DNA of 64,000 nucleotides from Elysia crispata (taxonomy: Eukaryota > Mollusca > Gastropoda > Plakobranchidae). Below, in pieces: positions 1-12,300 of this stretch; the first letter of the stretch is position 1, and the number at the start of each line of letters is the position of its first letter. The stretch covers positions 124,001 through 188,000 of the forward strand of contig JAWDGP010008106.1 of assembly GCA_033675545.1 (NCBI GenBank), given 5' to 3'. Position numbers and translations under genes: made by a program. The notes below the pieces were generated by a model, which was not told the origin of the DNA, made no database searches, and saw only the letters and a list, made by a program, of their open reading frames with translations.

Positions 1-531
1 ACTCTGACCAGATGTAGATAGCAGTTACCGACACCTTTCCTCAAAGATAGGATATATATCAGACTCCTTATGATCATTAACATCCACCCCAAAACCTGCA
101 TACCTGCCAGATAAACAGAGGCAAATTATCAAACCACCCCCACAAAAGCGAATTACACCCTGAAGCCATGAAATAAGTCTTTCGCTAAATAGACCAGTTT
201 AATGGAGCTTGTAACTGATTATCCTGGATTCTTTGTTGAGATATGAAAATCTGTATAGTATGGACAGTAAGATATATAGCAAAAGTAGAGTAATACAGAG
301 TAAGGATAAGAAACATTCAAACAAGTTGATAAAAAAAAAATTGCCATAGCCTGCCCACAGCCATTACCTAGGTTAAAGTTAAAATCCCTAACATGTTGGA
401 AGATGTAAAATAATAATCTTGAATAAAGCATCATTTGATGCACTAAAAGCTTCACCACAGCTTAAAACAAAAGCTTAAATTAAATAGACATTAAATGGAA
501 AACGGAAGGTACATGTTGTTCTGTCTTTGGT
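1..531. other. left flank, no recognisable gene
   Basis: AT-rich sequence left of the retrotransposon. The only longer open frame here is low-complexity and has no recognisable domain. It could be intergenic DNA or part of a 5' intron of CEP131; the sequence alone does not decide. Confidence 0.5.
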
Positions 532-898
532 AGTTACAAGTGAATAACTTCTTCTATTAGTATTAGGTGATTACATGTATTATGATATCAAAGGGTGAAA
601 TCCTTTTCCACAATCATGACAAGAACAACATGGCAATTTGAACTAAAACATTTAGATAGGTGATTACAGATGAATCTAGTCTTTGGGAGAAATTATGAAA
701 CAGCAAAAGGATAAACGATATTGCAGGCTTGTGAAATTGTGAAGAAAATAAAGAGGTGAATAATTATGAGAAGGGTGTATGTCCGCTCCACCCTTAGTTC
801 AACTGTGTGACATGTGGATGATGGAATGAAGTGGAAATGGATGATGGAGAATCTATGAGGACATGAGAGAGAAAGGATGAGTAAGTAAGTGGGTATCT
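532..898 (-). repeat. 3' LTR-like terminal repeat (left copy)
   Basis: Sequence at 540-600 (around 'attacatgtattatgatatc') and 842-898 (around 'gatggagaatctatgagg' and 'gtgggtatct') recurs at 6080-6211. This copy carries about 240 extra bases (601-841) that the right copy lacks. Because the element is coded on the minus strand, this is its 3' LTR. Limits are approximate. Confidence 0.7.
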
Positions 899-915
899 AT
901 CTCCCTCCCCCGGGG
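899..915 (-). other. putative polypurine tract of the retrotransposon
   Basis: On the minus strand this reads as a G/A-rich run (core 'gggggagggagat') immediately before the point where left/right LTR similarity begins. That is where a plus-strand primer tract should lie in an LTR retrotransposon. Assigned by position and composition only. Confidence 0.5.
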
Positions 916-1628
916 ATAAGTTATAAAGGGTATGTATAAAACTGACAACCAAAAGTGAAAGTTAAAGAAACGAATCAACTGGTGAAGAAAAGTAAAAGAA
1001 TGATGGACTGAATGACTAAATTTAAGTGAGACAGTGAAGTAATGACAATGAGAATCAAAGTGATTGCTAAGTGGAAACAAAAATGATAATGGATAATTGA
1101 TCAACATTCTAGTGTTGTGAAGTTCACATAGTTATGACCAATTAAGTTTATGGTTTATCAGTTTGTTTTCATGAATGTGGTCTCAGGACTGGTTGTTCTT
1201 GCTTCCCAGGTTTGTTATGAGGAAGAAACTGGGCCAACGCTGTAGGTAATTTTGTTGCGGCCGTCTCAGGGGGTGCTGTGCTATCGTCCTTGGTTAATCC
1301 TTTATTGTCTGACTTGACGGGATTTTTCAGGAAGGCCAGGGGTTGCTCGGCACCAGACTGTAGCTCCATGCGGTCTTGAAGGGGAGGTTCAAGTTGCCTC
1401 TCGGATTATGGTTCAGTCTGTTCTGGCTCCACAATAGATGGTTGTGGCCAAGGAGTTGCATAATGATTTTGGACACTCACGTTGTGCAGGGAAGTTAAGG
1501 GCGGCATCAGAGTATCCATAACTCTGAAGGGTTTCTAGCTGGGACAGCTTTTTTAAAAGGGGTGAACTTCCTCAGATGTTGTCTATTTCTAAGTGTCACC
1601 CTTTTATACGGACGACGTAATGGTGAAA

Positions 1629-2893
1629 TTAGCGTACCTCTGTAATGACACTGCTGAGTTCCCATTTCTTGGGGTGGTTGCCAACAAGATTTTGGACGTA
1701 GACAAGGTCGCCTATCTTCAATGGTGTTAGCATCCGAGTGTGATCTGACCACTTTTCATGTTCTCTGGAATGTCTGCTATCAAGGGCCGTTTCTCTGAAG
1801 GTTAGTGTTTCTTGCCAGGTATTGTGAGGGCAGTAACGGCCCACTGGGATAGGGATTTTATCTCTGATGGGCCTGCCAAATAATATGAGGGCTGGTGATG
1901 CTTTGGTTTCAGGATCAATTGTGCTCCTGTAGATCAACATTGCCCTCTAAAACCTGTCGACGTCCAACGACCCTGACAGGCCTGTGTTGTCCATCAGCAT
2001 CGGTTTCACTGTTTTTACTGCAACTTCGGCCCTGCAGTTGCCATGTGGGTTTGCCACAGATGTAATTCTATGGTGTACACCCCAGGAATTCAAGAATTCT
2101 TGGGTTTTCCCTGCTGTAAACTGGGGTCCACCATCAGATGTCAGGACTTCAGGAACTCTAAATCAACGAATGTTTCACGCAGAGGTCTCACTAGACCCTC
2201 TGCCCCTGCCTCTGATCTGAAGACCATTGACCAGGAAGAATACCTGTCTACAATCACGGCATAGCCGTGATTGTTATATGAAAAGTAATCGCGGCACAAC
2301 TGTTGGAATGGGTAGTCAGGAGGGATGATATCGGTTGGTAGTTGTATTGTGTTTGCCTTTGCTGCTCTGTTGCACTGGGCACATTGGTTCCTGGTTCTAG
2401 TAATATTGGTTGTAATGTTAGGCCAAAACACTGAATCTGCTGTTCTGGCACACATCGCTACTACCCCTTGGTGTGCGGCATGAAGTGCATTCAAAATACT
2501 TGGTTGGAGTGCTGCAAGAATGACAATCCTGTGTCCCGTTAATATGTCACCATGTATACAAAAGAGGCTGGCAGCATATCTGTGATAAGGTTGTAGTTCT
2601 GAAGGGACGTCCTGGCATTGGTCTGGAATACCACTGTGGATGAGTGTGATAAGTCTCTGCAGTATTGTATCAGAGGCAGTTGCCTCTCGAACCATGGTCC
2701 GAGTGGCAATGTTAGTGACTGAACGCAGCATCTCTGTAACAGCTAAGGTGGTAGCTTTGTCTTCTGCAGCATCGCTGTCAATTGTATGTGGTTCGTCATG
2801 TTTGGGAGGGGAGGGGGGGGGGGGTTCTGGATATTGCATCAGGGTCTTTGTTGCCATGCCCTGGGATATGAAAGATTTTGAAATTGTAATCAA
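1629..2893 (-). pseudogene. integrase remnant of the Ty3/mdg4-type element
   Basis: The frame at 2141-2893 has a His-His-Cys-Cys zinc-binding arrangement (HAAHQG ... CAQC) followed by the start of the integrase core with its first acidic residue (CRDYFSYNNHG). The continuation at 1629-1940 is a C-terminal integrase-like segment (SREHEKWSDHTRML, GDLVYVQN). The two parts are in different frames, so the protein cannot be made as it stands. A G-run near 2808-2824 lies inside the upstream part. Confidence 0.8.
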
Positions 2894-3096
2894 GTGTTAT
2901 TTCTTTGAGGTTTAACAGAGCCTGTTGCCTATGTCAGTCAGGGCCCTCTCACTTAGTATTTTGACCAGGGGGTTTATGATCTGTTATCACGATTAAGTTA
3001 GTGTACCCCAAGATGTAATATCTCAGACCACTGTAGGCACCTCTCCTTCGATGAGTGTGTATTTGCCTTCAGTTGGTGTTGTGAATCTACTTCCAG

Positions 3097-3832
3097 TCAA
3101 AATTTCCATCCATCATGACAGCAATCTGGGGTTTTACTGGTGCACTCACAATATTTCTGGCGGAGGAGGAAGCCGATGCCTTCAACTGACCAATCTCTAG
3201 ATAGGCAGTTAGGGCAGTTGGGATCAAAGAGGCGGACTTGTTCCTTCATCTCATCAATGATCTTTCTTTTGGATTCTTGAAATATTGTGTCCAAGTCATC
3301 TGTCCAGTGAAATTTAATTGATGGTTTGAGAAGATGTCTGAAAGGCTTCATTTGTTTAGCCATAGCGAAAGCATATGCTCCCTGATTGACCAGGCAGAAC
3401 CAGGCATGAGCATCAGTGATATCTGTAGGTTTTGGGTAGTACTTGATTGAATCAATGAACTTTGAGCTCGGTTTTACATTTGTGGGTGTGACAGTGAGAC
3501 CAGCAAATTTCACTGTATCTTGAGCAAACTGGAATTTCTTTGGGTTAAGAGTGATGCCATTGCGAGTGCATAGATCTAAGCACTCGCAAGCTTGGAAGAA
3601 AGCTGATTTGATGGTGTCTGACCACATACATGTGTCATCCACGCATTTGACTTTGTTTGAGAAGCTTGAGATTATTTTGAGTCAAATCATTGGTTATAGC
3701 CATGTCCACTTGCCAGATATCCCTGGGGGCGACTTTGTATCCATTTCTTCCCCATGGGGTGATGAAAGTCATGATGTGTCTGTCCTCTTTGCGGATAGGT
3801 ACGGAGTGGTAGCCATTCCATGCACCGGTCAC
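3097..3832 (-). pseudogene. reverse transcriptase / RNase H remnant
   Basis: The segment near 3635-3832 holds an RT core stretch (AWNGYHSVP, TFITPWGR). The segment at 3097-3642 starts with the catalytic-site DDT (MDDTCMW), continues through the RT thumb (NGITLNPKKFQFA) and enters an RNase H-like start (SRDWSVEGIGFLL). The parts lie in different frames. RT sequence upstream, toward 4330, is further broken by a T-rich insertion near 3836-3850. Confidence 0.85.
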
Positions 3833-4333
3833 TGTTTTTTTTTTTTTTTTATCCTAAGGGATTCTGTCAGCGAGTTGAAAAGGACTGGATACATGATGAG
3901 TTTGTCTTAAAGACCGGCGGTTCAGTGGTTGTAAGTCAACTGTCAGTCTTGGAGTACCATCAGTCTTTGCGGTGACGACCATTCTTTAGCACCAAGTCAT
4001 GGGAGTGTTAGGGCTGACCTTTTTCAGGACACTAATTGTACATCTCTTTCTAAGTCTTTCAAAACTTTTTCTTGCAAGTGGATAGGGACTAAGGCAGGTT
4101 TGTGGCATGCAACTGGTTAAGCATCAGGGTTTACATATAGTTGGAGTGGCTCACATTTCATCATAGGCAGAGGTTTATGCTCACATACATTGAAGGTCAT
4201 ACCACCATAGTAGTCCAACAGCAATTGCTTCAGTGCCGGTACATTCTCATCTGTGGCTAACAAATCAGGTGGCAATCTTGTGGATATGGAGGTTTGTTCT
4301 TATCCACGCCTGGGACAATGGCAAGTTGGTGGT

Positions 4334-5071
4334 TCAGAGGATTCTACGGATTCTAAGGTCTTGTGGCCATGACGCTGGTATTTCAGCAATATCAGCATGA
4401 ATTGCTCCCAAGGTGATGAGGGCCTCTCTGCAATTGAAGGCCTTTTCCATCTTGGCTGAAACGTATATCATGAGTTTAGATGACCTGTTGGTTCCAACGG
4501 CATCTGATGTACAGGCTCTAGCAATGATGCCACTCTCAACACCAAGATCTTCTTTAATTGCGCCGCACATAGTGAGCTTGACTGGTATAATGTCTGCTTT
4601 ATTTATACCCATGGCAAGTGCCGAGTGAAGTGGGATGATGGAACTTTGACAACCTGAATCTGCTACCATGGGGATGGTGATTGTTGTGAGTCTTGACCTG
4701 TCTTTCATGGGAAAGCCTAATGCTGTATGGTCTTCGGGTAGAAATGTTAATTGAACTGACATGATTGGGTGGGATTTGGTTGGGAGAGCTATCCATGCGT
4801 AAAATATGTGATGCTGGAGGGGTTTTACTCTGCCAGTGCAGGTTGTGTCATTCCGCATATTCATCATAAAAAGTTGATTGTAGAGATGTTCAACTGAATC
4901 GGCGCGATGCATGTCATCTTCTGTATGAAGTACTCTGCCCCCATCTAGTGTGCCTTTAGGGTTGAAGCCACCCCTGTTGCTTAGGCCGCAAAATCGAGAG
5001 GTTGCATCTCTATGACCACATTTCCCCCAAGAGGTGCATTTGGAACTTGGTGTCGTGAAGTGACCTTTCAC
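4334..5071 (-). pseudogene. aspartic protease remnant of the retroelement
   Basis: An open segment of about 245 codons. A Cys/His cluster at its start (CTSWGKCGHRD) looks like the end of a gag zinc-knuckle region. The motif VADSGCQSSIIP matches the retroviral-type protease active site, with DSG instead of the more usual DTG. It sits between gag and RT, as expected, but is not in frame with either. Confidence 0.75.
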
Positions 5072-5116
5072 TGAGCATTTAGCACATGTATGTGACCATG
5101 CTTCACAGGACCTTGA

Positions 5117-5948
5117 TCAGGCTGCTCTATCATTCTTCTGGCCATGGCTGGGTCCACCACATGCCCAGCATTTTCTGCCTGGTGTCGCTTGGGGCTTCAG
5201 CTTTGGAGGGTGGTAGGTCTTTGATATGGGTGGGTGGCTCATGGCTCCAGAGCAGTCACCCACTGCAGTCTTGGTGGCTTTACCCTGTTCTTTTTGTGCA
5301 ATAAAGGCAGCTGTTTTCTCTAAGATTCTATCGGTCTTCGGGTCACCCAGGAAGTCAGAGAGGATCTCTGGGTCTGCAATGCCTCTGATCAGATTGTCCT
5401 TGATTATCTCATCACTATAATCAAATGTGTGTGTGCAATTTGGTTCCTTACATTTGGCTGTGTACTGACAAAGAGAAGCCTGGCCTCTCAAACTGTCTAA
5501 GAAGGTATATTCCCGTTCCTGGTGACTGTGTCATCTTGCTCAGCCTGATGCGGTAGAAAAGAGAACTCTCATCTTTCACTGCCAACCTTCTAATGGCCGC
5601 CAGCACGTCTTCTTCTTTCATTGCTGATACATCATCTTGCAAATCACGCATGATGTCAGTGTGCAAATCTGGGCTGCAGCAGTAGAACAAGGCTGTAGAT
5701 GCCAAACTATCTGATGTGAACATGCCTGCCTTGTACATTGCCCACTGCCTTGTAAATGCGGACCATTGGTCTGGGTCCCAAGCAGCTCCTATTTGTGGCG
5801 GGTCCAGCTTTACTTTCGAGGCAGGTGTTGCTTTGTGTGCTTTTTTGTCGTGCATCTTAAGCGCTGTTGTCAGGGCTTCTGCAAATGATGCATCCAAATT
5901 CTGTAATTTCCAGTCACTGCCATCACCTGGGCACGTTAACTTTGGCAT
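5117..5948 (-). pseudogene. gag-like region with zinc-knuckle remnant
   Basis: Two overlapping frames (5448-5948, then 5117-5491) look like one gag protein split by a frameshift near 5450-5490. The N-terminal half has an Ala/Lys-rich start and a helical capsid-like region (DPDQWSAFTRQWAMYKAG). The second half ends with CWACGGPSHGQKND, a CCHC-type knuckle in which the last Cys is replaced by Asp. The putative start at 5948 lies just left of a run of about 20 G on the plus strand. Confidence 0.75.
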
Positions 5949-6079
5949 GGTGAGGGGGGGGGGGGGGGGGGGGGTCAGTTGATTAGTGGTAGCTAATACT
6001 GGTTTGCTGTAAAACGCTTGAACTGGTAAGTAAAATGGCTCCTATGGAACTCACAACGGTTCAACAGTTCTCCATCATA

Positions 6080-6211
6080 GTTAAGAATGAATAACTTCCT
6101 TCTATTAGTTGATGAAATGTCTTTAGTGATTACATGTATTATGATATCAAAGGATGATGGAGAATCTATGAGGACATGAGAGTGAAAGGATGAGTAAATA
6201 AGTGGGTATCT
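6080..6211 (-). repeat. 5' LTR-like terminal repeat (right copy, shortened)
   Basis: It matches both ends of the left repeat ('gaataacttc...ctattag', 'attacatgtattatgatatc', 'gatggagaatctatgagg', 'gtgggtatct') but joins them directly, lacking the roughly 240 bases between. Either this LTR suffered an internal deletion or the left copy gained an insertion. A primer-binding site next to it could not be recognised with confidence. Confidence 0.65.
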
Positions 6212-6428
6212 GTCTATTTAGATATCAAAAAGTCTTCCTTGTGCAAGTATCAGTAACTGTTATACTAAATGTTTTCACATAATTTTATATTTTATATCAT
6301 TTCAGTATAGGAGAGTTAGTGATATATTTCTTACAGAATGTTCCACGTTGTAAATAATATTTAAGTGTAGTATCCATTCTTTTTCTTTTAATGTTATTAC
6401 CCTTGAAAATCTTCTCTCTCTTCTTCAG

Positions 6429-9360
6429 ATTGGATCATTGTGTCTTTAGTTAATACAATGGCACAACAAAGACACGATGAGTTGAATCTCAGCCTCACTG
6501 GGTCCCAGATATCAGCAAGGTCTATCCCAAGTCGGCCAGGATCAGCTAAAAAGGCTTTTTCTATGGTTGAAACTCAACCAAACAAGGTAAATGAACTCTT
6601 TAATTGTATTTATCATAACTGTAAAGGTCATGGTGTTCTGTGAGGAGGGCCTTAAGGTTGATTTAATCATCTGTATTCCATAAGTGTTTATTTACTAATT
6701 TCATGGATGATAAAGTTGGTTAATGTTTAAGTGTAATTATCGACCAGAACTGATGTCAGACCTGGAAAAAAAGTTCAGTGGAAGCCTCAGAACTTAATGC
6801 TGACTTAGGTGGAATTCTTAAATAATTTTTAATTTTACTTTTTCAATTCTGTATTGTTTGAATAGATGTTCCCACAAATCAGTGTGATTTAAATAAACTG
6901 GCTTTCTCTCTTCAATTTTTTTTGTAACTGATGTTATCAATTTTAGTACAAGATCCCATTTTTGTCAATCTGCTGTCCTCATTGTGGATAAAATTCATTT
7001 GGTTTAGTATTTTTCATTAGTTTCCTTTACTTTGGCCCAGTTAAGGGGACTAGATCAGTGATTGTATGCATAATGCAAAAAGCTCTACCATCATGCTCAA
7101 TAACAATAGTGTAAATAAAAGAGCAAAATTTAAAATTAAAAACAGTGAATTGTAAAAAAGAAAAAATAGTAGTTGCAGCATGCTTGTTTTCTCGTTTTCT
7201 AATGACACTTATCTTAGGATTTATCAGAGGGAAAGACTGACATGACAGATGGAGCTGTTTAGGTAAGGCATGTTAACAATTAGAAAGTAACTGGAAAGAG
7301 TATGCTGCAAAATGTGTGTAAGGTTGTTTATGCTCATACAAATACCTTATTGGATTATAAAAATTGATGAAACGTCAAGTCCCTAGATTCAAATTCAGAT
7401 CCAGGATGTGAGGAAAGGGCAGTTAATGTTACGATAGCAATATCGTCTCAAAAGAATACTCATGCTTGAAGCCAAATCTTAACAACATAATGCTTCAAAT
7501 ATGACAGGAAATTGCATTTCCTTTAGCTGAAAGTAGTTGGATCACATTGCCAAAATTTTCCACTATTGGCTATGATCACATTACCAAAATATTTCCCAAA
7601 TTATTTCTTTTGATATAATAAATATAGTTTTGGTTGAACAGACTTTATCTTATTGTGATTTAAATACATTTGTGAGAATGGTGTGGGTATATGATCTTTC
7701 AACTTTAAAGTTACAGTGGTATAAATTTTTCTTTTTTTTTCTTTTACCCAGACCACCATCAAAGACAAGAAAATTCAGAACCGTCGGGGATCTATAAATG
7801 GTAAAAATATCTTGAAGTTGAATGAAGAGTTAAGTGATGGACTATTATAATTCTCACTTTTCGAATGGTATGCACAGCTTGTAGATTAGTGCATTTAGCT
7901 TGTAAGAAATTTAATTAGTTTCTTACATACTTATTTCCCCTTTCTTTAGTTCACTTTATGTCCCATCAACTTGTTTGGCTCTATTATAACCCAACTAAAT
8001 CCTTGGAGAGAAATATCGTATGGCTGTTCAAAATAAATTGAGTAGGAGAAGCTGAGGAGGCGGATCAATATCGTTTAAAGTTCAAAGTAGCAGTCACAGA
8101 AATAGCAGTGGAACAAATACCAAGAGTTAAAAAGAAAGCAAAACAAAGTTCACTGACTGAAGATATTTTGGAACTCATGAAAAAAAGGAGGCAAGTTAAA
8201 AATATTATGGAAAAGTATGATACATTGCATAAGGAAATCGGGAAAAAAAAGTGGTGAATTCAAAGAGAAGTGGATCGGTGACATTGAGCTATATACCACA
8301 GAACATTAGAGTAATCTCTGGAAAAAAAAAAAACCTAGACAGATCGGCAGAGTACATCAGTGATATTTTGAAGACCACTTGAAGGATTACTGTGTAATGA
8401 AGGGCAATTTTGTTGGACCACCTATCATGAAAAAAATTAATGATATCCCACCAGCAATAAGAAAGATGAACTTAAGCTAAGCAACAAGTCCAGACAGTAT
8501 ATTGGTGAAACTTTTCAGAGCACTTGAAGACTATGGAATTGATAAGATCGCAACATTACTCGACTAAATCTATGTCACAGGTCAGATTCTACCAGACATC
8601 TCCAAATCTATATTAATGTCACTACCATTTTTTTTTATTTATTAAAAGGACTTTGAGAGAATGCCTGGGATGATAATTGAGGTTGATTGGATCATAGATA
8701 ACCTATTTTGAATAGGCTTCGCTTTTTTAAAGAATATATTATGTAAAGGTTTGTTAATATCAAAGTAAAAATGGTATGTAAGAAAGACAATTCTCTGAAT
8801 TGACATCTATTTTTCCTTTTCTTTATTGTTACTGTCTTAAAATAAATGGGTTAGGTGTATGTATAATTTATTTTTGCCTATTGTGTTGTAACAGGAGATA
8901 TGAGCCCTCAAGGCCAACATAGCATTGTCAGTGCACCGGTCATGCATTCATCCAAGAAACATACAAACGGTGGCTTAGCAAAGGGCGCTGTTGATGAGTA
9001 AGTTTTTGGAGGTGTATTTTGAATCTCGTCCACTTTGATTTCGCAAAGCATACACAAGTTGAAAGTTTTTTTTCTTTTTGGGGAGGAGGGTGGGGGGTGG
9101 GCAGACATTTTTTCAATCCAAGATTTTTTTTTTACTTGTTTAAAGCTAAAGTTTAATGGATTTTTATTTCTATGCAAATTAGTTATTGAAAATATCTGTC
9201 CTTTGATTAAAAAAATTTTTTTTTTTTTGTATTTTGCAGAAGCGAAGACTTCCTTGCTTTGTTTGAAAATTCTGTTCGACCAAAGATCAAAAGTTTGACT
9301 TCTAACACCAATTCTGTGCGAAAGAAACAACCTTTGAGTAAATCCTCAGCAGGAGAATTG
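6429..9360 (+). CDS. CEP131: CEP131 coding exons 1-4
   Basis: Exon 1 is 6429-6586 (ATG 6458, ends in phase 0), exon 2 is 7752-7800 (ends phase 1), exon 3 is 8895-8997 (ends phase 2) and exon 4 is 9240-9360 (ends phase 0). Acceptors have clear pyrimidine tracts (6428, 7751, 8894, 9239). Together they give residues 1-134: a basic, Ser-rich, probably disordered N-terminus, with LNLSLTG and DFLALFE as the family-conserved patches. Exon 1 begins at a splice acceptor, so at least one untranslated exon lies upstream, possibly on the far side of the retrotransposon. Confidence 0.88.
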
Positions 9361-12300
9361 GTAAAATTTAATTTTTGTTGTTGTTTATTTGATGTGAGTC
9401 AACCTTGCAATCATTTTTTTCTTTTTTTAATCAACTGTAAATTACACACTTAACTTCGCATGCAAGGGGAATATTCAGAGGCAACTGTTAATTTAATATT
9501 AAAGCAATTTTAAACATGAGAACTTGCATTAACTGTTGGTTATAACTTTTGCTTGAAATGTCACAAAGGAGCTGAAATTTTAAACTTTGCTCACTTTGGT
9601 TTACTTTGAATTTTGACTCTAAGCGCAAAGGTGCTTATGGCCCCGCAAAATCCTCAAAACTCCCGAATTTGTTGTATCCCGCAAACTCAGATTTACCCGC
9701 AAAATCACAAATTTTTTTCTTTTTGTTTCAGCATTTAGACTAAACCAAAGAAAACAATTATAATCGGTTATTTTTGTTTTTGGATTATTGTGACCCAACA
9801 ATCCTACGGAAAAAAAAAAAAAAACTGAAAATATAATTCTACAGCGAGAACAATTGTTTTCCGTCATCAAGTATCAAAATGTGTGAAGGTATAAAATTGG
9901 TAGATATATATTATATCGATATCGTGTATTTTTGTTTATTATTTATATTTTCAATTCCAATATCAAAACTTGTATTATAGTTGAAACAATCCAAGATATC
10001 GGTCTCATTGAGTTGTTCTATTTGTTTACTTTATCGTACGTTAGTCCGAAAAACATCAATCTCTCCATCTTCACACCCAGACTTCGCTGTTATGTCCAAC
10101 AAAGAATCATTCTGATTTCTTCATCTGAGAATAGTTAGTCCAGTTTCTTTTTATCAAGATACATTCTGAATCGTTTGTCGCGTATTAAGGTTGATTGGGA
10201 AATCCTAAATACTGGTAGAGCTAGATCTAGATCTCAGTAGATAATCAAAACCGAGCATGATATGAGACTATTATTATAGTACATGATTTTCATTTTTCAT
10301 TATTTTTTTGCTCAAAAAAAAAAGGAGGTGATTTTCATTCCAAGGTAAATAATCATACGTCTAGATTTAAATTTTAGATTATTTTTTTTAACATGGCCAG
10401 GCGAGGTCTAGTGAGACGTTCGAGACCTAATCGATATTTATCATATTCAGCTTAAATGTTTTTCTAAAGAAAAGATAAAGATAAGGAGAGCAGCGCTCAG
10501 TATTTAATGCAGAATATAAGCCTTTATGTATACTCTGATGAGTAAGTTTTATCGCGCCTCAGCTGAGCCAATAAAATACATGTACAGAAAGCAATAACAA
10601 CTATCATTTTGGGGAAACAGCTGCAGATGAGCTATAAAAGGTCATTCAACCACTTAATCTGAGCACAAAAAAAAATGAGCTAAACAGAAAGAAAAAAATG
10701 GTCCACAATCATGGTTCTTTGGACAATCCAATTTTGTTAAAATGTAAAAGCGGGGGAGGGGGTGTATAGAGAGAGAGAATGCTCCTGCTTAGGCCGTTAA
10801 TAGTGACCGATTTTAAAATGTTCAGTAACAAATTGTGTGTCCATTTCTGATCCCTGGTATTATTCCTTTAATACTGTAGTCCTATCTTATTTGTTTCCAA
10901 CAGCTGTATGGTTGATTTTATCTGTGCTTTAAGTGAAATTAGCAAAAACTGTCATTTTTTTTTAATTTGCATCGTCGGGCTGCCCTGATTTTGATGGGTG
11001 GTTTCTCTGAAAACGATAGGTTAGGGTAGACACCTCTGGAAGCTTAATGAGTTTGACAGAATTAACAATCTTTTAGTTAAGGATAGCTTAGGAGTGATCA
11101 AACTTATTGCAATTTAAATAGTGATGCCTCTTTTCTTTGATCAAAGGTGAGGATATCTCTTGATATTGAAGCAGTTTAGATGGTGTTGCAATGCTTTCAA
11201 TTTTTAGCCTTTTTTAAGAAACATTTGTGCAAAACTTCTTTTATCATCAGAAAAAAAATTCTGCTACCAAAAAGCCAGCATGGGCATCAAGACCCAGCTC
11301 TGCCAACTCTACTGCTAGATCTGAAAATCCTGAGCCCCACAATATCTTCAGGCCAGTGTCAGCTCTTAGCACAGATGATGAGTGGAGTCATGAAAATACA
11401 AGAAAAGGCGATGCAGGTGATACACTCACTCAGTCGATCAATAAGCTGCACAGCCTGCAAAATAGACTGTCTGACGTAATACAGCCAGGAGCAGCAGCAA
11501 AGGCTGATGAGAAAGCAAGTTTTCCCAACACCAGTCGCTCTGCTGCCACTGAAGAGTATCAATCTGATGCAACGCCTCTAGCAAGTGTGAGGAGTCAGTC
11601 CATTGATGACTTCATTCAAGATATCATGGAGAGAACCCCGCGGAATATTGGGGAGATAGATTTAGCAGCAGGGGATGCCCTACCTCGCTCCTCCAAACCG
11701 GAAGCAGGTCCTGAAATGAGTACCTTGGCGAATAATGTGTTTCGACCTAGCCATAAGCCTAAGGCAAAAGCATCTTTGTCTTCTATGGAAAACTCTTACC
11801 ACAATATTAAAACTAAAACACCTGTAAATCAAGTGAAAAAATCAGCACCTAGCATTTCTAGGTTAAAGGGTAATAATAAAGAAGGAATTAAATCAAAAAG
11901 ACATCTACAGCAAAACAAAGTAAATACAAGCTCAAAGGACTTTGTGACTAAAAACACTGTTGAGGAGTACATGGATGTTCTCACAACTGCAGCTGTCAAG
12001 ATACAAAAGTGGTATAGAAGACACCGGACAAGGCGAATAGCTGCAGAGGCTGCTGTCAAGAGATTGCTGGATCAGAAAAAAGAGGTCCTGATTTGTTTGG
12101 CTTAGAATTTTTTTTTTTTCCTGCAATGTAGAGTGGCTTTGTTCAAAGAGTGACAATATGAAGCATTCTAATGTTATGTCAATATCAAAGACTCTTAAGG
12201 TATGATAATTGGAATTACCCATTAAAAAAAATTGTACCATAATCAAGAAAAAAGGTTGATTGTTTTATATTTTTATGCAAATGAGAAGATCTAAGATTTT

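Larger units (their letters stand above)
532..6211 (-). mobile_element. degenerate Ty3/mdg4-type LTR retrotransposon
   Basis: Read on the minus strand, the order is LTR, gag, aspartic protease, reverse transcriptase/RNase H, integrase, LTR, as in Ty3/mdg4-type elements. The order is complete, but the frame breaks at several points between about 5490 and 1630, and homopolymer tracts (T-run near 3836-3850, G-runs near 5954-5973 and 2808-2824) interrupt it. The element is therefore almost certainly non-autonomous. The two ends share related sequence: 532-600 plus 842-898 match 6080-6211. The right end lies about 215 bp before the acceptor of the first CEP131 coding exon, so the element sits in its 5' intron or just upstream of the gene. 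Exact LTR borders and a target-site duplication could not be fixed by eye. Confidence 0.88.

Noticed and set aside
853-1107. Minus-strand open frame of about 84 codons left of the integrase region
   Set aside because: It overlaps the polypurine tract and LTR of the retroelement and has no recognisable similarity or coding composition.
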